From positions 4,836,001 to 4,900,000 of the forward strand of contig NZ_CP028324.1 in the NCBI RefSeq assembly GCF_003028855.1: a DNA stretch of 64,000 nucleotides. Direction: 5' to 3'. Numbering within the stretch: the first letter of the stretch is position 1; each line of letters starts with the position of its first letter. A model generated the notes under the pieces. It had not been told where the DNA came from, did no database searches, and was given only the letters and a program-made list of their open reading frames with translations. The position numbers were made by a program, and so were the translations under genes. This stretch comes from Pseudoduganella armeniaca. GTDB taxonomy: Bacteria; Pseudomonadota; Gammaproteobacteria; Burkholderiales; Burkholderiaceae_D. Positions 8,018-16,430 of this stretch are shown here, piece by piece.

Positions 8018-9334
8018 TTATTCGAACGGGTGGCGCAGGACGATCGTCTCTTCGCGGTCAGGACCGGTGGAGACCATGTCGACCGGCACGCCGACCAGTT
8101 CTTCGATACGCTTGATGTAGGCACGGGCGGCGGCAGGCAACGCGGCCAGCGACTTGGCGCCGACGGTGCTCTCGGTCCAGCCGGGCATCTCTTCGTAGAT
8201 CGGCTCGCAGCGCGCGGCTTCCTCGGCGCCGACCGGGAAGATGTCGGCCTTGACGCCATCGACCATATAGCCGGTGCACAGCTTGAGCGACTCCAGGCCG
8301 TCCAGCACGTCCAGCTTGGTCAGGCACATGCCGGACACGCCGTTGATCTGCACGGAGCGGCGCAGCAGCGCGGCATCGAACCAGCCGCAGCGGCGGGCGC
8401 GGCCCGTCACGGTGCCGAACTCGTGGCCCACTTGCGCCAGGTGGTGACCCACGCCGGCATCGGTCGGCAGTTCGGACGGGAACGGGCCCGAACCGACGCG
8501 CGTCGTGTAGGCCTTGGTGATGCCCAGGATGTAGTGCAGCATGTTCGGGCCGACGCCGGCACCGGCGGCGGCATTGCCGGCCACGCAGTTGGACGAGGTG
8601 ACGAACGGATAGGTGCCGTGGTCGACGTCCAGCAGCGAGCCTTGGGCGCCTTCGAACAGCAGGTTGGCGCCGGCCTTGTGCGCGGCGTACAGGGCGCTCG
8701 AGACGTCGGTCACCATCGGGCGCAGGCGCGGCACGTAGGCCAGCGCGTCGTCCAGGGTCTTCTGGTACTCGACCTTCGGTGCCTTCAGATAGTTTTCCAG
8801 CACGAAGTTGTGGTAGTCCAGGTTCTCGGCCAGCTTCTCGGCGAAACGCTTTTCGTTCAGCAGGTCGGCGACGCGGATGGCGCGACGCGCCACCTTGTCT
8901 TCGTAGGCCGGGCCGATGCCCTTGCCCGTCGTGCCGATCTTGGCGGCGCCGCGGGCCGCTTCACGGGCCGCGTCCAGCGCGCTGTGGTAAGGCAGGATCA
9001 CCGGGCAGGCTTCCGACACCTTCAGGCGCGAAGCCACTTCCACGCCGACCGCTTCCAGCTTGTCGATCTCGCGCAGCACGTCCGGTACCGAGACCACGAC
9101 GCCGTTGCCGATGTAGCAGGCCACGCCCGGGCGCATGATGCCCGACGGGATCAGCTGCAGTGCCGTCTTGACGCCGCCGATGACCAGCGTGTGGCCCGCG
9201 TTGTGGCCGCCCTGGAAGCGCACCACGCCTTGCGCGTGTTCCGTCAGCCAGTCGACGATTTTGCCCTTGCCTTCATCGCCCCATTGGGTACCGATGACGA
9301 CCACGTTTTTTGCAGTGATTTTCTTTGACATCAC
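8018..9334 (-). CDS. purA: Adenylosuccinate synthetase
   Basis: Catalyses GTP-dependent joining of IMP and aspartate, the first committed step to AMP. The 438-residue protein shows the P-loop GTQWGDEGKGK at 15-25 with the catalytic Asp, the GGHNAGHT IMP-binding box near 43-50, TTGKGIGPAYEDK, and the GRARRCGWFD substrate segment. Length is normal. It lies 2 bp after the hisZ stop, so the two are translated from one message, and the phosphoribosyltransferase follows. The hisZ-purA pairing is common in Burkholderiales. Confidence 0.99.
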   Translation of the reverse strand: MMSKKITAKNVVVIGTQWGDEGKGKIVDWLTEHAQGVVRFQGGHNAGHTLVIGGVKTALQLIPSGIMRPGVACYIGNGVVVSVPDVLREIDKLEAVGVEVASRLKVSEACPVILPYHSALDAAREAARGAAKIGTTGKGIGPAYEDKVARRAIRVADLLNEKRFAEKLAENLDYHNFVLENYLKAPKVEYQKTLDDALAYVPRLRPMVTDVSSALYAAHKAGANLLFEGAQGSLLDVDHGTYPFVTSSNCVAGNAAAGAGVGPNMLHYILGITKAYTTRVGSGPFPSELPTDAGVGHHLAQVGHEFGTVTGRARRCGWFDAALLRRSVQINGVSGMCLTKLDVLDGLESLKLCTGYMVDGVKADIFPVGAEEAARCEPIYEEMPGWTESTVGAKSLAALPAAARAYIKRIEELVGVPVDMVSTGPDREETIVLRHPFE

Positions 9335-9336
9335 AC

Positions 9337-10497
9337 TTAACCTAAGTTTTTAAGAATCCAGTTACTACCACTATCGTCGAGCACCAGCGCACGGTCGCAC
9401 TCGAACTCGTCCTGTTCATTGCTGTGACCCGGCAAAGACTGGATCACGACTTCGCCGGCCTTGCGCAGCTCGGCGATCTTGTCTTTCAGTTCGGGCGCGT
9501 TGCCCCACGGCGCGCGGATCGCGTGCTTGCGGTCCGCCGTCGGCAACAGGCGCGCCAGCTCGCGCAGGTCCATCGAGAACCCGGTCGCGGGACGGGCGCG
9601 GCCGAAGGCCTCGCCCACGTGATCGTAGCGGCCGCCGCGGGCCACCGCGTTCGGCAAGCCCGGCACGTACAGCGCGAACATGGCGCCGCTTTCGTACTGG
9701 TAGCCGCGCAGGTCGGCCAGGTCGATCGCCACCTCGGCGCGGCCGATGGCCGATGCCGCCAGCGCGGCCAGTTCGGCCAGCGCCTTGGCGATTCCTGGCA
9801 GGTCCGGCAGCGCGGCGCGCGCCGTCTTCAGGATGTCCACGTCGCCGTACAGGTTCGGCAGCGCCAGCAGCGCGGCGCGCGTGGCCGGCGCATAGGCGGC
9901 GGTCAGCTCGCCCAGGCCCGCCACGTCCTTGGCCCGCAGCAGCTGGACGATCGCGATCTGGTCCTTGCCGGCGGCCGGGTCCAGGTCGAGGATCGCGCGC
10001 AGCACGCCCATGTGGGCCAGGTCCAGGCGCACTTCGGAGAAGCCGGCCAGTTCGAGCGAGGCCAGGGCCAGCTCCTGGATCTCGGCATCCGCTTCCAGGC
10101 CGGCATGGCCGTAGATCTCGGCGCCGATCTGCAACGGCTCGCGCGTGGTGTGCAGGCCCGAGGGACGGGTATGCAGCACGGGACCGGCGTAGCACAGGCG
10201 CGTGACGGTGGCACGGTTCAAGAGGTGCGCGTCGATGCGGGCGACCTGGGTCGTCATGTCGGCGCGCAGGCCCAGCATGCGGCCCGAGATCTGGTCGACC
10301 AGCTTGAAGGTGCGCAGGTCGGTGTCCTGGCCGGCACCGGCCAGCAGGGATTCGACGTATTCCAGCAGCGGCGGCATCACGAGCTCGTAGCCGTAGCGGC
10401 GGAAATTATCCAGCATCAGGCGGCGCAGCTCTTCGATCTTGCGCGCCTCCGACGGCAGGACGTCGGCGATATGTTCAGGCAAAAGCCAATTCGGCAT
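9337..10497 (-). CDS. hisZ: ATP phosphoribosyltransferase regulatory subunit
   Basis: HisZ is a catalytically inactive paralogue of histidyl-tRNA synthetase that activates the short form of HisG and carries histidine feedback control. The 386-residue frame begins MPNWLLPEHIADVLPSEA and keeps the class II synthetase core (motif 2-like ADMTTQVARIDAH, then GLHTTREPLQIGAE), with RGGRYDHVGEAFG near the C-terminus and no anticodon-binding domain. Its presence predicts a short HisG elsewhere in this genome. Separated from hflC by about 300 bp that hold two palindromes; purA follows at once. Confidence 0.96.
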   Translation of the reverse strand: MPNWLLPEHIADVLPSEARKIEELRRLMLDNFRRYGYELVMPPLLEYVESLLAGAGQDTDLRTFKLVDQISGRMLGLRADMTTQVARIDAHLLNRATVTRLCYAGPVLHTRPSGLHTTREPLQIGAEIYGHAGLEADAEIQELALASLELAGFSEVRLDLAHMGVLRAILDLDPAAGKDQIAIVQLLRAKDVAGLGELTAAYAPATRAALLALPNLYGDVDILKTARAALPDLPGIAKALAELAALAASAIGRAEVAIDLADLRGYQYESGAMFALYVPGLPNAVARGGRYDHVGEAFGRARPATGFSMDLRELARLLPTADRKHAIRAPWGNAPELKDKIAELRKAGEVVIQSLPGHSNEQDEFECDRALVLDDSGSNWILKNLG

Positions 10498-10662
10498 GGG
10501 AGAACCGGGTTGTTCGCGTAGTTAAAAAACGATCATGTACTAGATCAAGTCAACCATCGGGCGCGCGGGCGCGCCACTCGGCGGCTGAGGCCGAACCGCA
10601 TATTTTACGCGAAAACCGTGATAAAGAGGAAAAAAAGGCCGCCCCGCGACCCCAGAAGCATC

Positions 10663-10714
10663 GGGGACAGGCACTCATCCGCGCGCGAAGGCGCGCGGAT
10701 GAGTGCCTGTCCCC
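10663..10714. repeat. 24-bp perfect palindrome, GGGGACAGGC type
   Basis: Arms 10663-10686 and 10691-10714 are exact reverse complements around a GAAG tetraloop. The outer end reads GGGGACAGGCACTC. It is the first of two palindromes side by side in the 307-bp gap between hflC and hisZ; the rest of that gap (10498-10662) shows no gene. Confidence 0.9.
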
Positions 10715-10745
10715 TGGGGTTTATGCTGATCCGCCAAGAACCCAT

Positions 10746-10798
10746 GGTGACAAGCACCTGTCTCGGGGCCGGGAGGCCCGAGACAGGTGCCTGTCACC
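10746..10798. repeat. Near-perfect palindrome, GGTGACA(A/G)GC type
   Basis: Arms of about 24 bp with one mismatch (GACAAGC against GACAGGC) and one bulged G, around a GGGA loop. The right end lies 6 bp beyond the hflC stop codon. Same end motif as the palindromes at 5261 and 29148 but a different interior. Confidence 0.85.
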
Positions 10799-10804
10799 GG
10801 CGGC

Positions 10805-11680
10805 TTACTTGCCGCTGCCCGCGCCCTTGAAGTACTTGAAGAACTCCGAGTTCGGATCGACCAGCATCACGTCGGCCTTCGTCTTGAACGACGAGCGGTA
10901 GGCTTCCAGGCTGCGGTAGAACTTGTAAAACTCCGGATTGCGGCCGAAGGCCTCGGCGTAGATCGCGCTGGCCTTGGCGTCGCCCTCGCCGCGGATGCGC
11001 TCGGCATCGCGGTAGGCTTCGGCCAGGATGACCGTGCGTTGCTTGTCGGCGTCGGCACGGATGCGCTCGGAGTCGGCCGAACCGGTCGAACGCAGTTCGT
11101 TGGCCACGCGCACGCGCTCGGCCTTCATGCGCTCGTACACCGAGTTGTTGATCTGCTCGACGTAATCGACCCGCTTCAGGCGCACGTCGACGATCTGCAC
11201 GCCGATCTGCTTGGCCTCCACGATCACCTTGGTGCGGATCGCTTCCATCACCTTGCCGCGCTGGCCGGAAATCACTTCGCGCACGGTGCGCTTGGTGATC
11301 TCGTCGTTCAGCGCCGCCTTGACGATCTGCGACAGGCGGTCGCGCGCGCGGCCTTCGTCGCCGCTGAAGCTGACGAAGTACAGCTTCGGATCGGTGATGC
11401 GCCACTTGACGAAGGAATCGACCAAGATGTTCATCTTCTCGGCCGTGATGAAGCGGTCGGCTTCCGGCGAGTCGAGCGTCAGGATGCGCTTGTCCAGGTA
11501 CAGGATGTTCTGGAACGGTGGCGGCAGCTTGAAGTGCAGGCCCGGTTCATTGATGACCTGCTTGACCTCACCCAGCGCGAACACGATGGCGAACTTGCGC
11601 TGGTCGACCACGAAGACGGTCGAGGACAGCAGCATCACGGCGATGAAGCCCGTGACGAGGAACGTGACGATGCGGTTCAT
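10805..11680 (-). CDS. hflC: Protease modulator HflC
   Basis: HflC forms with HflK the inner-membrane SPFH cage that surrounds FtsH and restrains its proteolysis. 291 residues: an N-terminal membrane anchor (FLVTGFIAVMLLSSTVFVVD, about 7-26), then the SPFH/prohibitin domain, then a coiled, charged helix rich in Arg and Glu (ADSERIRADADKQRTVILAEA), and the C-terminal EFFKYFKGAG. The start codon directly abuts the hflK stop, so translation is coupled. Followed by a palindrome cluster rather than a normal terminator. Confidence 0.98.
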   Translation of the reverse strand: MNRIVTFLVTGFIAVMLLSSTVFVVDQRKFAIVFALGEVKQVINEPGLHFKLPPPFQNILYLDKRILTLDSPEADRFITAEKMNILVDSFVKWRITDPKLYFVSFSGDEGRARDRLSQIVKAALNDEITKRTVREVISGQRGKVMEAIRTKVIVEAKQIGVQIVDVRLKRVDYVEQINNSVYERMKAERVRVANELRSTGSADSERIRADADKQRTVILAEAYRDAERIRGEGDAKASAIYAEAFGRNPEFYKFYRSLEAYRSSFKTKADVMLVDPNSEFFKYFKGAGSGK

Positions 11681-12994
11681 TTAACGACCCTCCCGGTCGC
11701 GCGACGACTCGCGCGCGCGGTTGCTTTCGCGCCGCGGATCGGTCGTGCTCATGGTGTTCTCGGGCGGTGGCAGCAGCACGGCCGACGGTGGGGGCGCGGT
11801 GATGTTGCCGCGGTTCGCTTCGGTCGCGGCGACCTGGGCGATCAGCTTGTCCAGCGGCAGGTACAGCAGGTTGCTGCCGGCCTTGGCATCGACCATCACC
11901 TTGCTGGTGTTGGCGAAGATCTGCTGCATCGTCTCCAGGTACATGCGGTCGCGCGTGACCGCCGGGGCCTTCTGGTATTCCACCAGCACGGCCTTGAAGC
12001 GGTCGGCGTTACCCAGCGCGTTCTCGGTCACCATCGAACGATAGGCTTCCGCTTCCTGCTGCAGGCGGAACGCGTAGCCGCGTGCCTTCGGAATGATGTC
12101 GTTGGCGTAGGCCTGGCCCTCGTTCTTCTGGCGCTCGCGGTCCTGGCCGGCCTTGACGGCGTCGTCGAACGCGGCCTGCACCTGCTCGGGCGGCTGCACC
12201 GCCTGCATCGTCACGTTGGTGACCATGGCGCCGGACGCGTAGCGGTCCAGGATCTGCTGCATCAGCTGCTGCGTCTCGAACGCCACCTTCTCGCGGCCCT
12301 CGTACAGCACGAAGTCCATCTTGCTCTTGCCGACGATCTCGCGGATCGACGTCTCGGCCACCTGGCGCACCGTGTCTTCCGCGTCGCGGTTGTTGTACAG
12401 CCAGGCCTTCGGATCGGACAGGCGATACTGCACGGCGAACTGGATGTCGATGATGTTCTCGTCGTCCGTCAGCATCAGCGACTCGGCGGCCTGCTTGTTG
12501 CGCACGTTGGTACGGTAGCCCACCTCGACGGTGCGCACCTGCGAAACGTTGACGGTCTCGTTGGCCTGGAACGGGTACGGCCAGCGCCAGTTGAAGCCGG
12601 CCGGCGTCTCGTGGCTGTAGCGGCCGAACGTGGTGACGATGCCCTTCTGGCCTTCCTGCACGATGAAGGCGCCGCTGGCCAGCCACACCAGCACGGCGAT
12701 GGTCGCGACGGCGCCGACGGTGATGCCGGCGCCCTTGAGCTCGCCGCCACCGTTACCGCCGCCACCGCCGCCGCCGTTGTTGCGGTTCTTGTTGCCGAAC
12801 AGGCCGTTCAAGCGCTGGTTGAAATCGCGCCACAACTGGTCGAGATCCGGCGGACCTTCACCGGGCTTCTTGCCTTCCTGGGCCTGCCTGTTGCCGTCCT
12901 TGTCCGAGCCCCAGCGGGGATCGTTCAACGACAGTTTCAGGCCTTTTCTCTTCTTGAAATAGGAAAGAGGCATCTTATTAGTGTGTTCCGACAT
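11681..12994 (-). CDS. hflK: FtsH protease activity modulator HflK
   Basis: Partner of HflC. 437 residues: a cytosolic N-terminus with a glycine run between Asn residues (NGGGGGGGNGGG, near 73-84), one membrane helix (ITVGAVATIAVLVWLASGAF, about 91-110), the periplasmic SPFH domain, and a disordered Arg/Glu/Ser tail. It overlaps the end of hflX by 17 bp and abuts hflC, so hfq-hflX-hflK-hflC is one tight operon. MSEHTNKM or the internal M8 (MPLSYFKKRKG) could be the start; I kept the longer one. Confidence 0.97.
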   Translation of the reverse strand: MSEHTNKMPLSYFKKRKGLKLSLNDPRWGSDKDGNRQAQEGKKPGEGPPDLDQLWRDFNQRLNGLFGNKNRNNGGGGGGGNGGGELKGAGITVGAVATIAVLVWLASGAFIVQEGQKGIVTTFGRYSHETPAGFNWRWPYPFQANETVNVSQVRTVEVGYRTNVRNKQAAESLMLTDDENIIDIQFAVQYRLSDPKAWLYNNRDAEDTVRQVAETSIREIVGKSKMDFVLYEGREKVAFETQQLMQQILDRYASGAMVTNVTMQAVQPPEQVQAAFDDAVKAGQDRERQKNEGQAYANDIIPKARGYAFRLQQEAEAYRSMVTENALGNADRFKAVLVEYQKAPAVTRDRMYLETMQQIFANTSKVMVDAKAGSNLLYLPLDKLIAQVAATEANRGNITAPPPSAVLLPPPENTMSTTDPRRESNRARESSRDREGR

Positions 12995-14123
12995 GGGTGA
13001 ATGTGGAAATAGCGTCCGGCGCTACATCGTCCCGGGGATGGGCGTCGGCTTCCTGCTGGTCCCTGGCTGCCTCGATGATGGCGTCGCGCAGCAGGTCCAG
13101 TCCCGCTCCCGTGCGCGCGCTGATGAAAACGCGTGAAATCTTATCATATTCATCACGCTCCACGCCCGGTTCCTGCCCCGCCGCATCGATCTTGTTCCAC
13201 ACCAGGATCTGGGGGATATGATCGGCGCCGATTTCGCGCAGGACCATGTTGACCTGCTCGATCTGCTCCATCTTGACGGGGCTGGCCGCATCGACGACGT
13301 GCAGCAGCAAGTCGGCGTGGATGGTTTCCTCCAGCGTCGCGCGGAACGCCGCCACCAGCTGGTGGGGCAGCTCGCGCACGAAGCCGACCGTGTCGGAAAG
13401 CACCACGTGGCCCGTCTCCTCGCCCATGTACATGCGGCGCGAAGTGGTGTCCAGCGTGGCGAACAGCTGGTCGGCGACATACACGCCGGCCTTGGTCATC
13501 GTGTTGAACAGCGTCGACTTGCCGGCATTGGTATAGCCGACCAGCGAAACGGAAAACGTCTTGTTGCGGCCACGCGCACGGCGCTGGGTCTCGTGCTGCT
13601 TGCGCAGCTTGGCCAGCCGCGCGCGCAGCATCTTGACCCGCTCGCCGATCAGCCGGCGGTCGGTCTCCAGCTGGGTTTCGCCGGGACCGCGCAGGCCGAT
13701 ACCGCCCTTCTGCCGCTCCAAGTGGGTCCAGCCGCGGATCAGCCGGGTGGACAGGTGCTGCAGCTGCGCCAGCTCGACCTGCAGCTTGCCCTCGTGGCTC
13801 TGCGCCCGCTGGGCGAAGATGTCGAGGATCAGGCTGGTGCGATCGAGCACGCGCACATTCAGGCGCTTTTCGAGGTTGCGCTGCTGGGCCGGCGACAGCG
13901 CATGGTTGAAGATGACGATCTCCAGCTTCAGGTCCTGCACGGCGTGGCCGATCTCGTCGGCCTTGCCGCTGCCGACGAAATAGGCCGCGTCGGGACTGGA
14001 GCGCTTGCCGGTCACGGTCGTGACGGGTTCCGCGCCCGCGGAGCGGGCGAGCAGCATCAATTCCTCGATGCTGGCGGCGAAGTCGCCCTGACCGAAATCG
14101 ACTCCGACTAAGGCTGCGCGCAT
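12978..14123 (-). CDS. hflX: Ribosome-splitting GTPase HflX
   Basis: HflX is a GTPase that binds the 50S subunit and rescues stalled or heat-damaged ribosomes. 381 residues: an N-terminal HflX domain, the GLRGPGETQLETDRR signature (143-157), a coiled coil, and the G domain with G1 GYTNAGKST (196-204), G3 DTVGF, G4 NKID and G5 SARTG. I start at ATG 14123 (MRAALVGVDFGQGDF); the open frame runs further upstream only because it shadows hfq. The gap to hfq is about 70 bp. Confidence 0.97.
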   Translation of the reverse strand: MRAALVGVDFGQGDFAASIEELMLLARSAGAEPVTTVTGKRSSPDAAYFVGSGKADEIGHAVQDLKLEIVIFNHALSPAQQRNLEKRLNVRVLDRTSLILDIFAQRAQSHEGKLQVELAQLQHLSTRLIRGWTHLERQKGGIGLRGPGETQLETDRRLIGERVKMLRARLAKLRKQHETQRRARGRNKTFSVSLVGYTNAGKSTLFNTMTKAGVYVADQLFATLDTTSRRMYMGEETGHVVLSDTVGFVRELPHQLVAAFRATLEETIHADLLLHVVDAASPVKMEQIEQVNMVLREIGADHIPQILVWNKIDAAGQEPGVERDEYDKISRVFISARTGAGLDLLRDAIIEAARDQQEADAHPRDDVAPDAISTFTHVGTH

Positions 14124-14193
14124 ACGACGGTCAGGCGAGGTTGAAGCGAACGAGCGGGAACGGGATGAGGCGTTGTCTGATCGATCAACGCGC

Positions 14194-14430
14194 TCACTCG
14201 GCCTCGGATTCGATGTTGAGGTTAACGGCGCGCGCCGGTACCACGGTCGAGATGGCGTGCTTGTAGACCATCTGCGTGACGGTGTTACGCAGCAGGACGA
14301 CATATTGGTCGAACGACTCGATATGGCCTTGCAGTTTGATACCGTTGACCAGGTAGATCGAGACGGGAACGTGCTCTTTGCGCAGCGCATTCAGAAATGG
14401 GTCTTGTAACAATTGCCCTTTATTGCTCAT
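14194..14430 (-). CDS. hfq: RNA chaperone Hfq
   Basis: Hfq forms a hexameric ring that pairs small RNAs with messages. The 78-residue sequence has the Sm1 (QDPFLNALRKEHVPVSIYLVNGIKLQG) and Sm2 (VYKHAISTVVP) motifs, with the usual Gln8-type distal and YKHAIST proximal RNA-binding residues. The C-terminal tail is short, as in other betaproteobacteria. GGAG precedes the ATG by 5 nt. First gene of hfq-hflX-hflK-hflC. Confidence 0.99.
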   Translation of the reverse strand: MSNKGQLLQDPFLNALRKEHVPVSIYLVNGIKLQGHIESFDQYVVLLRNTVTQMVYKHAISTVVPARAVNLNIESEAE

Positions 14431-14460
14431 AACAGCTCCAGTTTATGTTGTTGTGTTGGA

Positions 14461-14487
14461 ATTGGAGGCGAAACGCTTGAATTCAAG
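14461..14487 (-). promoter_or_regulatory. Possible heat-shock (sigma-32-like) promoter before hfq
   Basis: On the minus strand CTTGAA (14487-14482) is followed after 14 nt by CTCCAATT, which resembles the sigma-32 pattern CTTGAAA - 13 to 15 nt - CCCCATNT, but the second box is poor. In E. coli hfq has heat-shock promoters, which is why it is noted. It lies 31 bp before the start codon. Confidence 0.25.
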
Positions 14488-14619
14488 TGCCGGCCACACC
14501 CCTTTTACAGAGGGAAAAAGCGCCCTCGGCATAGCAGGAATGCTTTGGGGCTACTGTAACCTGTTTTCGTGTTTTATGCAGTGTCGCGGGAGATAAATCG
14601 TGTGGCTGGGGTCGGGGTT

Positions 14620-14966
14620 GGGGTCTGTCCCCGGTAAGTGGCGGCATCAACGAAGTCAGCGGCGCTGCGAGGGGACTGACCCCGGTTTTTATCGCTGCGG
14701 CATGCTGGCCGGGATGCATTCTTAGCGCCAGCAGAACCCCAGGGGACAGGCACCTATCTTGGGGCGGTAACGCCCCAAGATAGGTGCCTGTCCCCGTTGG
14801 GTCTGTGGTGGCTCGGCCGGTGCGATAAAAACCGGGGTCATGGCAGCCGCTCGCAGGCGGCTGCCGCTACGCAGGCGAGGAGCGATGCTCCTCGAAACCC
14901 CTGCTGCGCTCCCCTGACGATGCCGCAGGCGAGCGCTTGAGCCGCTATTTACCGGGGACAGACCCC
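14620..14966. repeat. 347-bp nested inverted-repeat element between der and hfq (full copy)
   Basis: The ends are 18-bp perfect inverted repeats GGGGTCTGTCCCCGGTAA (14620-14637 and 14949-14966), extending imperfectly to about 26 bp. Inside is a second perfect inverted repeat of 16 bp, ACCCCGGTTTTTATCG (14680-14695 with 14823-14838). The palindrome at 14742-14795 sits between its arms. Then come two hairpins: 14842-14865 (9-bp stem, 6-nt loop) and 14877-14893 (GAGGAGC-GAT-GCTCCTC). It fills most of the 568-bp gap between der and hfq; no gene is seen there. A 45-nt block (14870-14914) matches 44109-44153 with one difference. Confidence 0.85.
14742..14795. repeat. 25-bp perfect palindrome, GGGGACAGGC type, nested in the 347-bp element
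   Basis: Arms 14742-14766 and 14771-14795 are exact reverse complements around GTAA. The outer end is GGGGACAGGCACC as at 10663; the interior (TATCTTGGGGCG) is unrelated to it. It lies within the larger element at 14620-14966, so it probably inserted there or is part of a composite. Confidence 0.9.
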
Positions 14967-14998
14967 TGCGGATCGACCGCCAGCGGCCCCGGCAGGCA

Positions 14999-16342
14999 TC
15001 AATCCTTGCGCTTGTCGAAAGGATTCTTGCCGGTACGCAGCTCAATGCGCAGCGGTGTGCCGACCAGGTTGAACGTGTCGCGGAAGTGCTTTTCCAGGTA
15101 GCGCTTGTACGGCTCGCTGATCGCGTCCAGCGAATTGCCGTGGATGACGATGATCGGCGGGTTCATGCCGCCCTGGTGGGCGTAGCGCATCTTCGGCCGC
15201 ATGCCGCCCTTGCGCTTCGGCTCCTGCTTCTCGACCGCCTCGGCCAGCGCGCGCGTCAGCTTCGGCGTGGACAGGTCGGCCATCGCCGCGGCGTAGGCCG
15301 AATCCACCGATTTCATCAGCTGGACAATGCCGGTGCCCTTCAGCGCCGAGATGAAGTGCGTGTTGGCGAAGCTGAGGAAGTCGATCTTGCGGTCCATGTC
15401 CATCTTGACCTTGTCGCGCTGGTCCGAGGTCAGGCCGTCCCACTTGTTCACCGCCAGCACCAGGGCGCGGCCGCTTTCCAGGATGAAGCCGGCGATGTGC
15501 GCGTCCTGCTCCGAGATGTCCTGCTGCGCGTCCAGCATCAGCACGACGACGTTCGCTTCCGAGATCGACTGCAGCGTCTTGACGACCGAGAACTTCTCGA
15601 CCGCCTCGAACACCTTGCCGCGGCGGCGGATGCCGGCCGTGTCGATCAAGGTGTAGTGCTTGCCGTCGCGCTCGAACGGAATCTCGATCGAGTCGCGCGT
15701 GGTGCCCGGCATGTCGAACGCGATCACGCGCTCCTCGCCCACCAGCGTGTTGATCAGGGTGGACTTGCCCACGTTCGGGCGGCCCACCAGCGCCAGCTTG
15801 ATGCCGCGTTCGGACGGCAGCAACTCGTCGGCATCGGCGGGACGCGACGCGAACGCCTTGTCCAGCGCTTCCTGCACCAGGTCATGCACGCCGTCGCCAT
15901 GCGCGCCGGAGATCGCGTACGGATCGCCCAGGCCCAGCTCGTAGAAGTCCGAGACGGCCGACGTGTACTTCATGCCCTCGGCCTTGTTCACGACCAGCAG
16001 CACGGGACGCCCGCTCTTGCGCAGGAAGTCGGTGATGGTCTTGTCGTGCGGCGTCATGCCCTGGCGGCCGTCGACCAGGAACACGACGACGTCCGCTTCG
16101 GCGACGGCCTGCTTGGTCTGCAGCGCCATCTGGAACATGATGCCTTCCTTCGCGACCGGTTCGAAACCGCCGGTATCGATGACCAGGAAGGGACGTTCGC
16201 CAATGCGGCCCTCGCCATAGTGACGATCGCGCGTCAGACCAGGCAAGTCCGCCACCAGCGCGTCGCGCGAGCGGGTCAGACGATTGAATAGGGTCGATTT
16301 CCCGACGTTCGGGCGACCCACGAGTGCAATTACCGGCTTCAT
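14999..16342 (-). CDS. der: Ribosome-assembly GTPase Der (EngA)
   Basis: Der has two tandem GTPase domains followed by a KH-like domain and is needed for 50S assembly. 447 residues: first G1 GRPNVGKST at 9-17, G3 DTGGF, G4 NKAEG; second G1 GRPNVGKST in the middle of the protein, G3 DTAGI, G4 NKWDG; and the C-terminal KH-like part with NPPIIVIHGN. Length is normal. Last gene of the rodZ-ispG-hisS-yfgM-bamB-der series, starting 88 bp after the bamB stop. Confidence 0.98.
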   Translation of the reverse strand: MKPVIALVGRPNVGKSTLFNRLTRSRDALVADLPGLTRDRHYGEGRIGERPFLVIDTGGFEPVAKEGIMFQMALQTKQAVAEADVVVFLVDGRQGMTPHDKTITDFLRKSGRPVLLVVNKAEGMKYTSAVSDFYELGLGDPYAISGAHGDGVHDLVQEALDKAFASRPADADELLPSERGIKLALVGRPNVGKSTLINTLVGEERVIAFDMPGTTRDSIEIPFERDGKHYTLIDTAGIRRRGKVFEAVEKFSVVKTLQSISEANVVVLMLDAQQDISEQDAHIAGFILESGRALVLAVNKWDGLTSDQRDKVKMDMDRKIDFLSFANTHFISALKGTGIVQLMKSVDSAYAAAMADLSTPKLTRALAEAVEKQEPKRKGGMRPKMRYAHQGGMNPPIIVIHGNSLDAISEPYKRYLEKHFRDTFNLVGTPLRIELRTGKNPFDKRKD

Positions 16343-16430
16343 TCTGTTTTCAACTCAACCGCGCGAGGCGGTATCAATACTGCTTGGTTTTTAAAATACT
16401 GCGGGCGGCCCCTGCGGCCGCCCGGGGGAG

